Of a stretch of DNA of 20,123 nucleotides, positions 1 to 6,544 are shown piece by piece. Positions within the stretch are counted from its first letter, which is position 1. Each line of letters starts with the position of its first letter. The notes beneath the pieces were generated by a model, which saw only the letters and a list, made by a program, of their open reading frames with translations, made no database searches and was not told the DNA's origin. The position numbers and the translations under genes were made by a program. The stretch is from positions 1-20,123 of the forward strand of contig JASFRI010000025.1 of NCBI GenBank assembly GCA_050115015.1. Reading direction: 5' to 3'. Source of the DNA: JASFRI01 sp050115015. GTDB lineage: Bacteria > Acidobacteriota > Polarisedimenticolia > CBDVAL01.

Positions 1-47
1 AGCAACAGCACCAGCCCGAGGATCAGCAGCTTCTTCCAGAGACTCAT
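1..47 (-). CDS. Start of an exported or membrane protein, cut by the window edge
   Basis: On the minus strand an ATG (complement of 45-47) begins MSLWKKLLILGLVLL and runs off the left edge. Two lysines followed by a leucine-rich stretch look like a signal peptide or first membrane helix. A GAGGAG Shine-Dalgarno (complement of 54-59) overlaps the stop codon of the preceding gene (58-612), so the two are probably translated from one transcript. Only 15 codons are visible, so no function can be assigned. Confidence 0.55.
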   Translation of the reverse strand, partial: MSLWKKLLILGLVLL

Positions 48-57
48 GGCGGGCTCC

Positions 58-612
58 TCAGTCAATGGTGTTGCGGGCGTCCACCCAGATCCGGACGATG
101 CTCCGGCCGTCCTGGATGTGGACGAGATCCTCGGTGGTGTAGCGTCCGAGCGCGTCGAGCGCGGCGAGGAGATCCAGCTCTCCCGGCTCGCCGGAGAACA
201 GCGCGTCGACCACCTCCATGGGGACCCGGACGGCCACGTGCTCGTCGCCGTGCTCCTCGACGTCGATCCGCAGGAAGTCCCCTTCCTTGTAGACCCGGAC
301 GCTCTCGTGGCGCCCGTCGATGGTCACGAACTCGGCGTCGTCCAGGTCGCGGACCGCCTGCCAGAGCTGCGGCAGGTCGATCCCCTCCAGATCCTCGTCG
401 TCGAACGCGTCAAGCCGGATCTTGCCGCCCTGCATCTCGTCCACGTGGATCGCCGGCAGGATGCTCTCCACCAGCGACAGGGGAACGTTCACCCGGACCG
501 TCTCGTCTCCGTCATCCACCTTCACGTGCAGCCACAGCGCCGAGCCGTTCGCCAGGGCCAGGGGCATGGCCAGGGCCAGGACCAGCGCTCCGATCGTCAG
601 CTTCCCTCTCAT
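58..612 (-). CDS. Small exported protein of unknown function (184 aa)
   Basis: I do not recognise a family. The protein opens with a signal peptide (MRGKLTIGALVLALAMPLALA, probable cleavage after residue 21). The mature part is acidic and appears mostly beta/alpha: 'LWLHVKVDDGDETVRVNVPLS' is repeated loosely later as 'SVRVYKEGDFLRIDVEEHG' and 'VAVRVPMEVVDALF', which suggests two related halves of about 70 residues each. There are no cysteines and no obvious catalytic motif. The ATG at 612-610 is preceded by a strong GGAGGG Shine-Dalgarno. The next gene starts 10 bases after this stop with its ribosome site overlapping the stop, so this is the first or second gene of an operon running off the left edge. 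It could be an envelope or periplasmic accessory protein. Confidence 0.75.
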   Translation of the reverse strand: MRGKLTIGALVLALAMPLALANGSALWLHVKVDDGDETVRVNVPLSLVESILPAIHVDEMQGGKIRLDAFDDEDLEGIDLPQLWQAVRDLDDAEFVTIDGRHESVRVYKEGDFLRIDVEEHGDEHVAVRVPMEVVDALFSGEPGELDLLAALDALGRYTTEDLVHIQDGRSIVRIWVDARNTID

Positions 613-685
613 CGCGATTCCCTCCGCGTCCCCGGGAACGCCCGTCGTTCCCTCCGCACACCGGGAAACGGGGACCGACGCCGGA

Positions 686-709
686 AGGTTCCGCCGGCGG
701 GTGGAACCT
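686..709. terminator. Inverted repeat between two minus-strand genes
   Basis: AGGTTCC (686-692) and GGAACCT (703-709) form a perfect 7-bp stem with a 10-base loop. It lies in the 118-base gap just past the end of the flavin monooxygenase gene. There is no T tract on either strand, so it may be a weak or factor-dependent terminator or only a GC-region hairpin. A shorter competing hairpin (CGGAAGGTTCCG) overlaps its left arm. Confidence 0.25.
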
Positions 710-730
710 GCAGGGGGGGCAGGGCCCGGA

Positions 731-1789
731 TCAGGCCGGATCGGCCCGGAGAAGGACCTCGACGCGCCGGAACACCTCCTGCTGGTGCCGGAGGTCGTCG
801 TCCCGGACCGGGATGTCCGTGATGAAGACGCGGAAGCCGACGCGGACGTAGCGGGCCACGATCGAGGCCAGCCGGTCGTAGGTCCCCACGAGGTAGGGAC
901 AGAACGTCTTGTAGTTCCGGAAGGGGGTCAGCCAGTAAGGGAAGGCGTCGGAGAGCTCCTCCTCGTCCAGGGCGCTGAGCTGCTTGTGCCAGGAGGAATC
1001 GCTGGTCTTCATCGCCATCCGGTGCGCGATCTGCCCCTTGCGATCCTCGGGGAAGCGCTCCCGGGCCGCCTCCCAGGCGGCCGCCTCGTCCTCCCGGGCG
1101 ACGATCCCGATGCGGAGCCCGAAGCGGATGTCCGGCTCCAGGGGATGCTCCTCGTAGAACGCCACCGGCTTCGGGTAGCGCACCGCCACCGCGCCGAGCC
1201 GTCGGGCGGCCGCCATCGCGGCGGGCGAGGAGCCCGACATCAGCAGCTCGGGCCGGAGGGAGGCGTCCAGGGGCGGGTGGAGCGTCAGCCCCCGGGCCTG
1301 GTAGAACTCCCCCTCGTAGGTGACGGGCCGCCCCTCCAGCAGGCGGTAGATCAGCTCCGTGTACTCGACCATGCGGTCGTAGCGCCGGTCGTGCGGGGTG
1401 GGGTCGTTGAGCGCCAGCAGGTCGTTCCGGAACGCGCCGGCCAGCATGTTCAGGGCGACCGGCCGGTCATAGAGATGTCCGAGGCTGGTGATCTGCTTCG
1501 CCGCCCAGTAGGGGTGCATGTAGGCGGGCTGCGTCGCGATGAGCGGGACCTGGTGCCGCGTGGCCTCGATCAGGATCTGCGCCAGGGCCCAGTTGTCCGG
1601 CAGGGAGTTGTCGATGTAGATGAGGCTCCCCCGGCAACCCGCGGCCTCGCTCCACCGTGCCACGTCGGCCACCCGGCGCCGGAAGGCCTCCCCGGCCTCC
1701 GCGTAGAACCCGGGCCGCTCCGGAGCGTGGTCCGTGCGCGTGGCGGGGCAGGTCGACCAGATCTGCAGCGAGGACGGTCGGGTGGTCAT
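731..1789 (-). CDS. Luciferase-like (LLM class) flavin-dependent monooxygenase
   Basis: A 352-residue protein, the usual length for LLM-class oxidoreductases (SsuD/alkanal monooxygenase group), which use reduced FMN and O2 in a TIM-barrel fold. Family-like features: the N-terminal 'STCPATR' strand, 'ARWSEAAGCRGSLIYIDNS' (about residues 44-62), 'ATQPAYMHPYWAAKQITSLGHLYDRPVALNMLAG' in the middle, 'LNDPTPHDRRYDRMVEYTELI' (about 128-148), and 'PELLMSGSSPAAMAAARRLGA', where the SGSS/AA motif normally contacts the FMN phosphate. The substrate cannot be told from sequence; the subgroup includes alkanesulfonate monooxygenase-like enzymes and tailoring enzymes of secondary metabolism. The ATG at 1789-1787 has a GGAGG Shine-Dalgarno four bases upstream. 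No flavin reductase partner is visible nearby. Confidence 0.88.
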   Translation of the reverse strand: MTTRPSSLQIWSTCPATRTDHAPERPGFYAEAGEAFRRRVADVARWSEAAGCRGSLIYIDNSLPDNWALAQILIEATRHQVPLIATQPAYMHPYWAAKQITSLGHLYDRPVALNMLAGAFRNDLLALNDPTPHDRRYDRMVEYTELIYRLLEGRPVTYEGEFYQARGLTLHPPLDASLRPELLMSGSSPAAMAAARRLGAVAVRYPKPVAFYEEHPLEPDIRFGLRIGIVAREDEAAAWEAARERFPEDRKGQIAHRMAMKTSDSSWHKQLSALDEEELSDAFPYWLTPFRNYKTFCPYLVGTYDRLASIVARYVRVGFRVFITDIPVRDDDLRHQQEVFRRVEVLLRADPA

Positions 1790-1879
1790 GGGGCCTCCGG
1801 CGGCCCCGGTGGAGACCGCAGGCGCTAACGTACTCCGGGATCGGGAAACCGTCCACCACCGGCGGGGGCCGCCATGGGA

Positions 1880-2017
1880 GGGGGGTTGCGGGCGAACCGT
1901 CTGACCCGACCTGGGGCACTCGCGGGCGGCCTGCCGACGCCCGCGGGCCCGGAAGGGGAAGGCCTCGCCCGACGCTTAGGACACCCGCAACCCCCCGCAA
2001 CGGCAAGGCTCGGGGGG
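1880..2017. repeat. Nested inverted repeats with mutually exclusive pairings, candidate structured RNA
   Basis: GGGGGGTTGCGGG (1880-1892) is perfectly complementary to CCCGCAACCCCCC (1984-1996), a 13-bp stem closing 91 bases. Inside is a second perfect stem, CGCGGGCG (1921-1928) with CGCCCGCG downstream across a 9-base loop. The right arm of the 13-bp stem has another partner: CCCCCCG (1991-1997) can pair with CGGGGGG (2011-2017). The same six C residues can therefore pair upstream or downstream but not both, which is the geometry of an attenuator or riboswitch expression platform. The strand is undetermined. I could not match it to a known RNA family by eye. Confidence 0.4.
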
Positions 2018-2121
2018 CCGGGCACGGTCCCCACGGAGGGGTATGAGGTCGGAAGCCATCCCGTGAAGCAAGGCCGGCCGACCCGGAGGAGAGGCGTACC
2101 CAGCCCCCGAGCAAAACACCG

Positions 2122-2180
2122 CAGCTCCCAGGTATTTTTCCCAGGGAACTGCTACCTGGGGATATTACGAGGGGGAGCTG
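2122..2180. repeat. Nested inverted repeats near a candidate minus-strand promoter
   Basis: CAGCTCCC (2122-2129) is complementary to GGGAGCTG (2173-2180). Overlapping it, CCCAGGTA (2127-2134) is complementary to TACCTGGG (2153-2160) across an 18-base loop. The two stems share the CCC at 2127-2129, so they compete partly or stack. This sits in an A/T-richer patch and could be an operator, a leader structure or the remnant of a small RNA. Confidence 0.35.
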
Positions 2181-2190
2181 GTTTTGTGAA
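2162..2190 (-). promoter_or_regulatory. Possible minus-strand sigma70-type promoter
   Basis: On the minus strand, TTCACA (complement of 2185-2190) lies 17 bases before TAATAT (complement of 2162-2167). Start would be near 2155, giving a leader of about 365 bases before the monooxygenase ATG at 1789. That leader would carry both inverted-repeat clusters. The -10 match is only partial (4 of 6). Confidence 0.35.
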
Positions 2191-2317
2191 GCGAAAAACG
2201 ACACGATCCGGACAAAAAATTCGATCTGCTTTCCCCCGGCGGGATTCCGAGGGCCGTCCCGGAACCCGATCCCGCCCTCCGGGGCGCCCCCACGGGCCGC
2301 CCCGGGCCTCCCCCGGG

Positions 2318-2346
2318 TTGACAGCGCACTGCCCCCGGCTCATAAT
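2318..2346 (+). promoter_or_regulatory. Sigma70-type promoter of the iron operon
   Basis: A perfect -35 box TTGACA (2318-2323), a 17-base spacer and a near-consensus -10 box CATAAT (2341-2346). Transcription should start near 2353, leaving a 5' leader of about 40 bases before the Fur-family ATG at 2394. This is the clearest promoter in the window. Confidence 0.78.
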
Positions 2347-2363
2347 TGAGATTGGGTCGCAAT
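2345..2363. promoter_or_regulatory. Candidate Fur-family operator over the -10 and start site
   Basis: ATTGAGA (2345-2351), a 5-base centre, and TCGCAAT (2357-2363) form an inverted repeat matching at six of seven positions. It overlaps the end of the -10 box and the predicted start point. A repressor bound here would block RNA polymerase. The first gene of the operon is itself a Fur-family regulator, so autoregulation is likely by inference. The dyad is not the enterobacterial Fur-box consensus, so the binding protein is unproven. Confidence 0.45.
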
Positions 2364-2393
2364 ATCGTTTCCGCCGTCACCCCGGAGCCCGGC

Positions 2394-2831
2394 ATGGACG
2401 CCAGCCGCACCTTCTCCCGCTATCTCGCGGACCATCGCCTGAAGATCACCGCGGAGCGCCTGGCGATCGCCCGCGCGGTCGCCGGCCGGGAGGGTCACTT
2501 CGACGTCGACTCGCTGCTCCAGGACCTGCGGGAGCGGAAGGTCCGCGCCTCCCGGGCGACGATCTACCGCACCCTGGCCCACCTGCTCGAGGCGGGCCTC
2601 GTGCACCGGGTCACCGCCTCCGGCGGCGTGCCCCTCTACGAGTCCATGGCCGGCCGGGGACATCACCATCACATGGTCTGCCTCGGCTGCGGCGCGCTCC
2701 TGGAGTTCTCGGACGGGCCCCTGGAGGAGCTCCAGCGGACCGTGTGCGAGCGGAACGGCTTCCGCATGACCGATCACACCCTGCGCATCGAGGGTTACTG
2801 CCGCCGCTGCGACGGCCACGAGGAGTCCTGA
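2394..2831 (+). CDS. Fur-family metal-responsive transcriptional repressor
   Basis: A 145-residue protein of typical Fur length. An N-terminal winged helix-turn-helix (residues 1-80) includes 'RLKITAERLAIARAV' and the recognition segment 'RASRATIYRTLAHLLEAGLV'. The C-terminal dimer and metal domain has the 'GHHHHMVCLGC' motif (His90-93, Cys96, Cys99) and a second pair 'YCRRC' (Cys136, Cys139). The four cysteines match the structural zinc site of the family. The ATG at 2394 has a GGAG Shine-Dalgarno six bases upstream and gives normal family length; an in-frame TTG at 2346 lies in the -10 box and is rejected. It is the first gene of the iron operon, and the permease gene starts 2 bases after its stop. 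It probably represses this operon when iron is plentiful. Zur- or PerR-like specificity cannot be excluded by eye. Confidence 0.9.
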   Translation: MDASRTFSRYLADHRLKITAERLAIARAVAGREGHFDVDSLLQDLRERKVRASRATIYRTLAHLLEAGLVHRVTASGGVPLYESMAGRGHHHHMVCLGCGALLEFSDGPLEELQRTVCERNGFRMTDHTLRIEGYCRRCDGHEES

Positions 2832-2832
2832 C

Positions 2833-4122
2833 GTGTTCGAGGCGTTCATCATCACCCTGCGCGAGGGCATCGAGGCCGCCCTGGTGATCGGGATCATCCT
2901 GGTGTTCCTGCGGCGGAGCGGCCGCGCCCATCTCCAGCGCTGGGTGTTCTGGGGCCTCGGCGCCGCGATGGCGGCGAGCCTGGGCGCCGCGGCGGCCCTG
3001 GGGCGATTGCCGATCAACGAGGAGGCGTACGAGGGATCGCTCATGCTCCTCGCGGCGGTCTTCGTGGTCTCGATGGTCGCGTGGATGTGGCACGCCGGCC
3101 GGACGATGAAGCGGGAGATCGAGGGGCGCCTCTCGAAGGTGGCCGCCCGGGACGGCGCCTCCATCGGCTGGGGCCTGTTCGCGGTGACCTTCCTGATGAT
3201 CTTCCGGGAAGGGGCCGAGACGGTCCTGCTCCTGGCCACGACCCGCCTCACCACCGAGGACCTGCTGTCGACCCTCGGGGCGCTGGGAGGGCTCGGCCTT
3301 GCGACCCTCTTCGGGATCGCCCTGGTGCAGGGTAGCGTCCGGATCGACATCGGGCGGTTCTTCCAGGTGACCAGCGTGGTGCTGCTGGTGTTTGCCGCCC
3401 ATCTCCTCATCAGCTCCGTGCACGAGTACGCCGAGGCCGGGGTGATCCCGATCGGACCGCGGACGATGCGGACGCTCGGTCCGATCGTCAAGAGCCAGGC
3501 GCTGGTGATGGCCTCGCTGCTGGCGATCCCCGTCCTGATCTACCTCTTCCCCTCCCGGCGCGGCGCCACGGCCCCGCTGCCCCCTCCGGGGCCCGAGCGC
3601 CGACTGATCCAGGCGCGGGCGCGGCGGGACCGCCGGTGGCGGCGCGTCGCCGGGTTCACGGGCCTGGCGGTCGTCCTGAGCCTGACCGTCTCCATCGCCT
3701 ACTCCCGGTTCCCGCAGACCTTCGACGCCCCCCGGATGGTGGCCGCGGACGCCGGGGGAAACGTCCGGGTCCCGCTGGCCGGGCTCGACGACGGGAAGCT
3801 GCACCGCTTCGGGGTCGCGATCGACGGGGTCGTCGTCCGTTTCCTGATCCTGCAGACCGGCGATCGGCTGCAGGCGGCGTTCGACGCCTGCCAGGTCTGC
3901 GGCGCCTACGGCTACGTGCAGGCCTCGGGCCGGCTCATCTGTCTGGCCTGCGCCGCGGACATCAACCCGCGCACCGTCGGGGCCGAGGGGGGCTGCAACC
4001 CCATCCCCCTCGAGCTGGAGGTGGCCGGCGACGAGGCCATCGTCCGGCTCGAGGACCTGCGCTCGCAGCGCCCCGCCTTCGCCGCGGCGGCGACCGCCGC
4101 CGCCGCGGTGCCGGGGCGCTGA
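2833..4122 (+). CDS. FTR1-family iron permease fused to a DUF2318-like cysteine domain
   Basis: A 429-residue membrane protein. Residues 1-240 are an FTR1 high-affinity iron permease with seven or so hydrophobic helices and both signature motifs, REGIE (residues 10-14) and REGAE (125-129), whose glutamates carry iron across the membrane in this family. After a basic linker (about 255-275) and one more helix (about 276-295), residues 300-415 form an outward-facing domain with CxxC (Cys353, Cys356), CLAC (Cys370, Cys373) and GGCNPIP (Cys388). This matches the DUF2318 'Fe-S membrane' domain that is a separate protein in other FTR1 systems. The start is a GTG at 2833 with AGGAG seven bases upstream, right after the Fur stop. 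The ABC permease follows after 4 bases. The cysteine domain may bind or reduce iron before passage, an inference. Confidence 0.9.
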   Translation: MFEAFIITLREGIEAALVIGIILVFLRRSGRAHLQRWVFWGLGAAMAASLGAAAALGRLPINEEAYEGSLMLLAAVFVVSMVAWMWHAGRTMKREIEGRLSKVAARDGASIGWGLFAVTFLMIFREGAETVLLLATTRLTTEDLLSTLGALGGLGLATLFGIALVQGSVRIDIGRFFQVTSVVLLVFAAHLLISSVHEYAEAGVIPIGPRTMRTLGPIVKSQALVMASLLAIPVLIYLFPSRRGATAPLPPPGPERRLIQARARRDRRWRRVAGFTGLAVVLSLTVSIAYSRFPQTFDAPRMVAADAGGNVRVPLAGLDDGKLHRFGVAIDGVVVRFLILQTGDRLQAAFDACQVCGAYGYVQASGRLICLACAADINPRTVGAEGGCNPIPLELEVAGDEAIVRLEDLRSQRPAFAAAATAAAAVPGR

Positions 4123-4126
4123 CGCC

Positions 4127-5398
4127 GTGCTCACCCGCGTCCTCGCCGCCTCCTTCGGCCGTCAGAAGCGCCGGAAGATGGTGGCGTTCGCCGCGGTGGC
4201 TCTGGGGACGGCGGCCGCCTCGGCGCTGCTGGACGTGGCGCTGGGCGTGGGGGATCAGGTCAACCGCGAGCTGAAGGCCTTCGGGGCGAACCTGGCCGTC
4301 TATCCGGCGGGGGCCGGCCGCTCCGTGGTCCTGGCGGGGGTCGACGTCACCGGCCTGCGGGCGCCGGCCTACCTCGACGAGGCGGACGTACGCCGCGCCA
4401 AGGAGAACTTCTGGATCAACAACATCCTGGGCCTGGCCCCGGTCCTGGACGTGACGGCGGCGGCCGGCGGGCGGGAGGTGCTGCTCCGGGGAACCTGGTT
4501 CGACCGGGAGCTGGAGCTGCCGGACGGCGAGCCCTTCACCGCCGGCATCCGGGACGTGCTGCCGTACTGGCAGGTGGAGGGCCGCTGGCCTGCGGCGGGG
4601 GACGAGGTGCTCGTCGGCGTCTCCCTCGCGGGGAGGCTAGGGCTCCGGCCGGGGGACGCGCTGGAGCTGCGACGGGAGGGTCGTCCCCGCACCTTCCGGG
4701 TGGCCGGCATCCTGCGGGCCGGCGGCGAGGAGGACGGCGCGGTGATCGCCGACCTGGACGCCGTGCAGGCGCTGGCGTCGCTTCCCGGCCGGGTCGGACG
4801 CATCCTCGTCAGCGCCCTGACGACGCCGGAGGATGCGGCGGCGGCGCGCCTGGGGATGGACCCGTCCCGGCTCTCCCTGGAGGCGTTCGAGGCCTGGTCG
4901 TGCACCCCGTTCGTGTCGTCGATCGCCTACGAGCTGAAGAAGGCGGTGCCGGGCTCCGAGGTCCGCCCCATCCGCCGGGTGGCCGACGCCGAGGGGCGGG
5001 TGCTGGACCGCATCTCGGGACTCATGGCCCTGCTCGCGTCGATGGCGGCCCTGGCGGCGGCGCTCACCGTGACCAGCTCGTTGACCACGGGGGTGCTGGA
5101 GCGCCGGGGGGAGATCGGCCTGCTCAAGGCGATGGGCGCCACGAACCGCCAGGTGGTCGGGATGTTCCTGCTCGAGGCGGCGCTGCTCGGCGCCCTGGGC
5201 GGCCTGGCCGGGGCGGCGGTCGGCGCCGGACTCGCCCGGCTCGTGGGCATCGCGGTGTTCGGCGCCCCGGTGGCGCTCAGCCCCTTCGCGTTCCCCCTGG
5301 CGGTGGCGGGCGCGGTGGTCATCACGCTGCTGGGGAGCACCCTACCCGCCCGGCGCATCACGGGCTTCCGGCCGGCGGAGGTGCTGCATGGCCTCTGA
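4127..5398 (+). CDS. FtsX/MacB-type ABC transporter permease of the iron system (first)
   Basis: A 423-residue protein with classical MacB/FtsX topology: one N-terminal membrane helix (about residues 18-40), a large periplasmic domain (about 45-295), then three C-terminal helices (about 300-420) containing 'GVLERRGEIGLLKAMGATNRQVVGMFLLEAALLG'. That segment is the coupling region of FtsX-fold permeases ('RRxEIGLLKAxGA'). The ending 'LPARRITGFRPAEVLHGL' is also typical. The GTG start at 4127 follows the FTR1 stop by 4 bases, and the coding end overlaps the next permease start by 11 bases, so the subunits are translationally coupled. In FTR1-linked clusters such permease pairs are thought to drive iron handling in the periplasm rather than classical import (from memory, not shown here). 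Confidence 0.88.
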   Translation: MLTRVLAASFGRQKRRKMVAFAAVALGTAAASALLDVALGVGDQVNRELKAFGANLAVYPAGAGRSVVLAGVDVTGLRAPAYLDEADVRRAKENFWINNILGLAPVLDVTAAAGGREVLLRGTWFDRELELPDGEPFTAGIRDVLPYWQVEGRWPAAGDEVLVGVSLAGRLGLRPGDALELRREGRPRTFRVAGILRAGGEEDGAVIADLDAVQALASLPGRVGRILVSALTTPEDAAAARLGMDPSRLSLEAFEAWSCTPFVSSIAYELKKAVPGSEVRPIRRVADAEGRVLDRISGLMALLASMAALAAALTVTSSLTTGVLERRGEIGLLKAMGATNRQVVGMFLLEAALLGALGGLAGAAVGAGLARLVGIAVFGAPVALSPFAFPLAVAGAVVITLLGSTLPARRITGFRPAEVLHGL

Positions 5399-6533
5399 GG
5401 TCCGACGCTGGCGCATGGCCGTCCGGCTGCTGGCGCGCTCCCTCGACCTGCGCGCCGCCGGATTCGCCCTGGCGTTGCTGGCGGTGGTGGTGGGCTCCTC
5501 GGTCACCGCCACCGCGCTGGGCCTGCGCGCCGATCTCGGCCGGAAGATGACTCACGAGCTACGGGCCTACGGCGCGAACCTGCTGATCCGCCCGGCGGCG
5601 GATCGGGCCGGAGCGGCCCTAGACGAGGCGTGGGTGGCCCGGGCTGCGGCGCTCGCCCCGCCGGGGCGCGGTCTCACGCTGTCGCCGGTGCTGCTGGCCG
5701 GCGGGTCCGTCGAGGGCGAGCCCACCGTGCTCCTCGGGGTGGAGTGGTCGTCGGCCCGGGCGCTGGCGTCCGGCTGGCGGGTGGAGGGAGCCTGGCCCGA
5801 GGGGGGCGGGGCCTGCGTCGTCGGCTCGGTGACCGCCCGGCGGCTGGGCCTCGGCCCCGGAGACCGCGCCGAGATCCGCGTCCCGGGCGGTCCCACCCGC
5901 GTCCTCGAGGTGGCGGCGGTGGTGGAGACCGGCGAGGCGGAGGACGAGCAGGTCCTGGTGCCGCTCCGCTGGCTGCAGGTCGCGGCCGGGAGCCCGGGGA
6001 GGATCAGCGTGGTCACGGGCATCCTCGAGGGGGACGCCGGGGCGATCGCGGCGATCGCCGCCGGCCTCCGGAGCGCCTCCGGGGGCCGGCTGGAGGCGGT
6101 GCCGATCCTGCGGGTGTCCCGGGCCCGCGGGGCGCTGCTGGCGAAGCTGGACCGGATGATGCTCCTGATCACCGGCGTGGTCCTCCTGCTGGCCGGGATG
6201 TGCGTGATGACGACCCTGATGTCGATCGTCGTCGAGCGCGCCCCCGAGATCGGGCTGATGCGCTCGCTCGGCGCCAGCGACGGCGAGGTGATGCGGATGC
6301 TGCTCGGCGAGGCGACGCTGCTCGGCCTGGCCGGCGGCGCCCTGGGGCTGCTGCTCGGCGCCTGGGATGCCCGGTGGATCGGACGGCAAGTGTTCGACGC
6401 GGCCGTGGAGCTGCGGGCCGGCGTGGCCCCCGCGGTCCTGGCAATCACCCTGGCGCTCTGCTGGCTGGCGGTGCTGCTGCCGCTGCGGCGAGCCCTGCGG
6501 GTGGCCCCCGCCGTCGCGCTGCGCGGCGAATGA
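5388..6533 (+). CDS. FtsX/MacB-type ABC transporter permease of the iron system (second)
   Basis: A 381-residue paralogue of the preceding gene with the same plan: N-terminal helix (about 22-45), periplasmic domain (about 50-255), then three helices. The coupling motif is 'VVERAPEIGLMRSLGASDGEVMRMLLGEATLLG'. Similarity to the first permease is visible at the start of the periplasmic domain ('ELRAYGANLLIRPA' against 'ELKAFGANLAVYPA') and at the C-terminus. The ATG at 5388 lies inside the end of the previous gene, with GGAGG just upstream. The two permeases presumably form a heterodimer with the ATPase encoded next. Confidence 0.88.
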   Translation: MASEVRRWRMAVRLLARSLDLRAAGFALALLAVVVGSSVTATALGLRADLGRKMTHELRAYGANLLIRPAADRAGAALDEAWVARAAALAPPGRGLTLSPVLLAGGSVEGEPTVLLGVEWSSARALASGWRVEGAWPEGGGACVVGSVTARRLGLGPGDRAEIRVPGGPTRVLEVAAVVETGEAEDEQVLVPLRWLQVAAGSPGRISVVTGILEGDAGAIAAIAAGLRSASGGRLEAVPILRVSRARGALLAKLDRMMLLITGVVLLLAGMCVMTTLMSIVVERAPEIGLMRSLGASDGEVMRMLLGEATLLGLAGGALGLLLGAWDARWIGRQVFDAAVELRAGVAPAVLAITLALCWLAVLLPLRRALRVAPAVALRGE

Positions 6534-6544
6534 GGGCATCGACG

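Larger units (their letters stand above)
1790..2317. other. Long intergenic region between divergent genes
   Basis: About 530 bases without a convincing gene, between the minus-strand monooxygenase and the plus-strand iron operon. It holds two clusters of inverted repeats (1880-2017 and 2122-2180), a possible minus-strand promoter (2162-2190), and an A/T-richer patch around 2130-2225 that stands out from the GC-rich surroundings. Open frames through it are GC-driven and lack codon structure or recognisable protein sequence. Confidence 0.6.

Noticed and set aside
46..1828. Plus-strand frames opposite the exported protein and the monooxygenase
   Set aside because: They are GC-driven shadows with Arg/Pro/Gly-rich translations and no domain signal; the minus-strand frames carry clear protein features and ribosome sites.
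1874..2110. Cobalamin riboswitch or bacterial SRP RNA on the plus strand
   Set aside because: Short pieces resemble each (GGAAGG, AGGACACC, CCCGCAAC), but the order and spacing of conserved elements do not fit either family. It is kept only as an unassigned structured region.
2346..2348. TTG at 2346 as the start of the Fur-family gene
   Set aside because: It overlaps the -10 box, so it would precede the transcript start. The ATG at 2394 has a ribosome site and gives normal family length.
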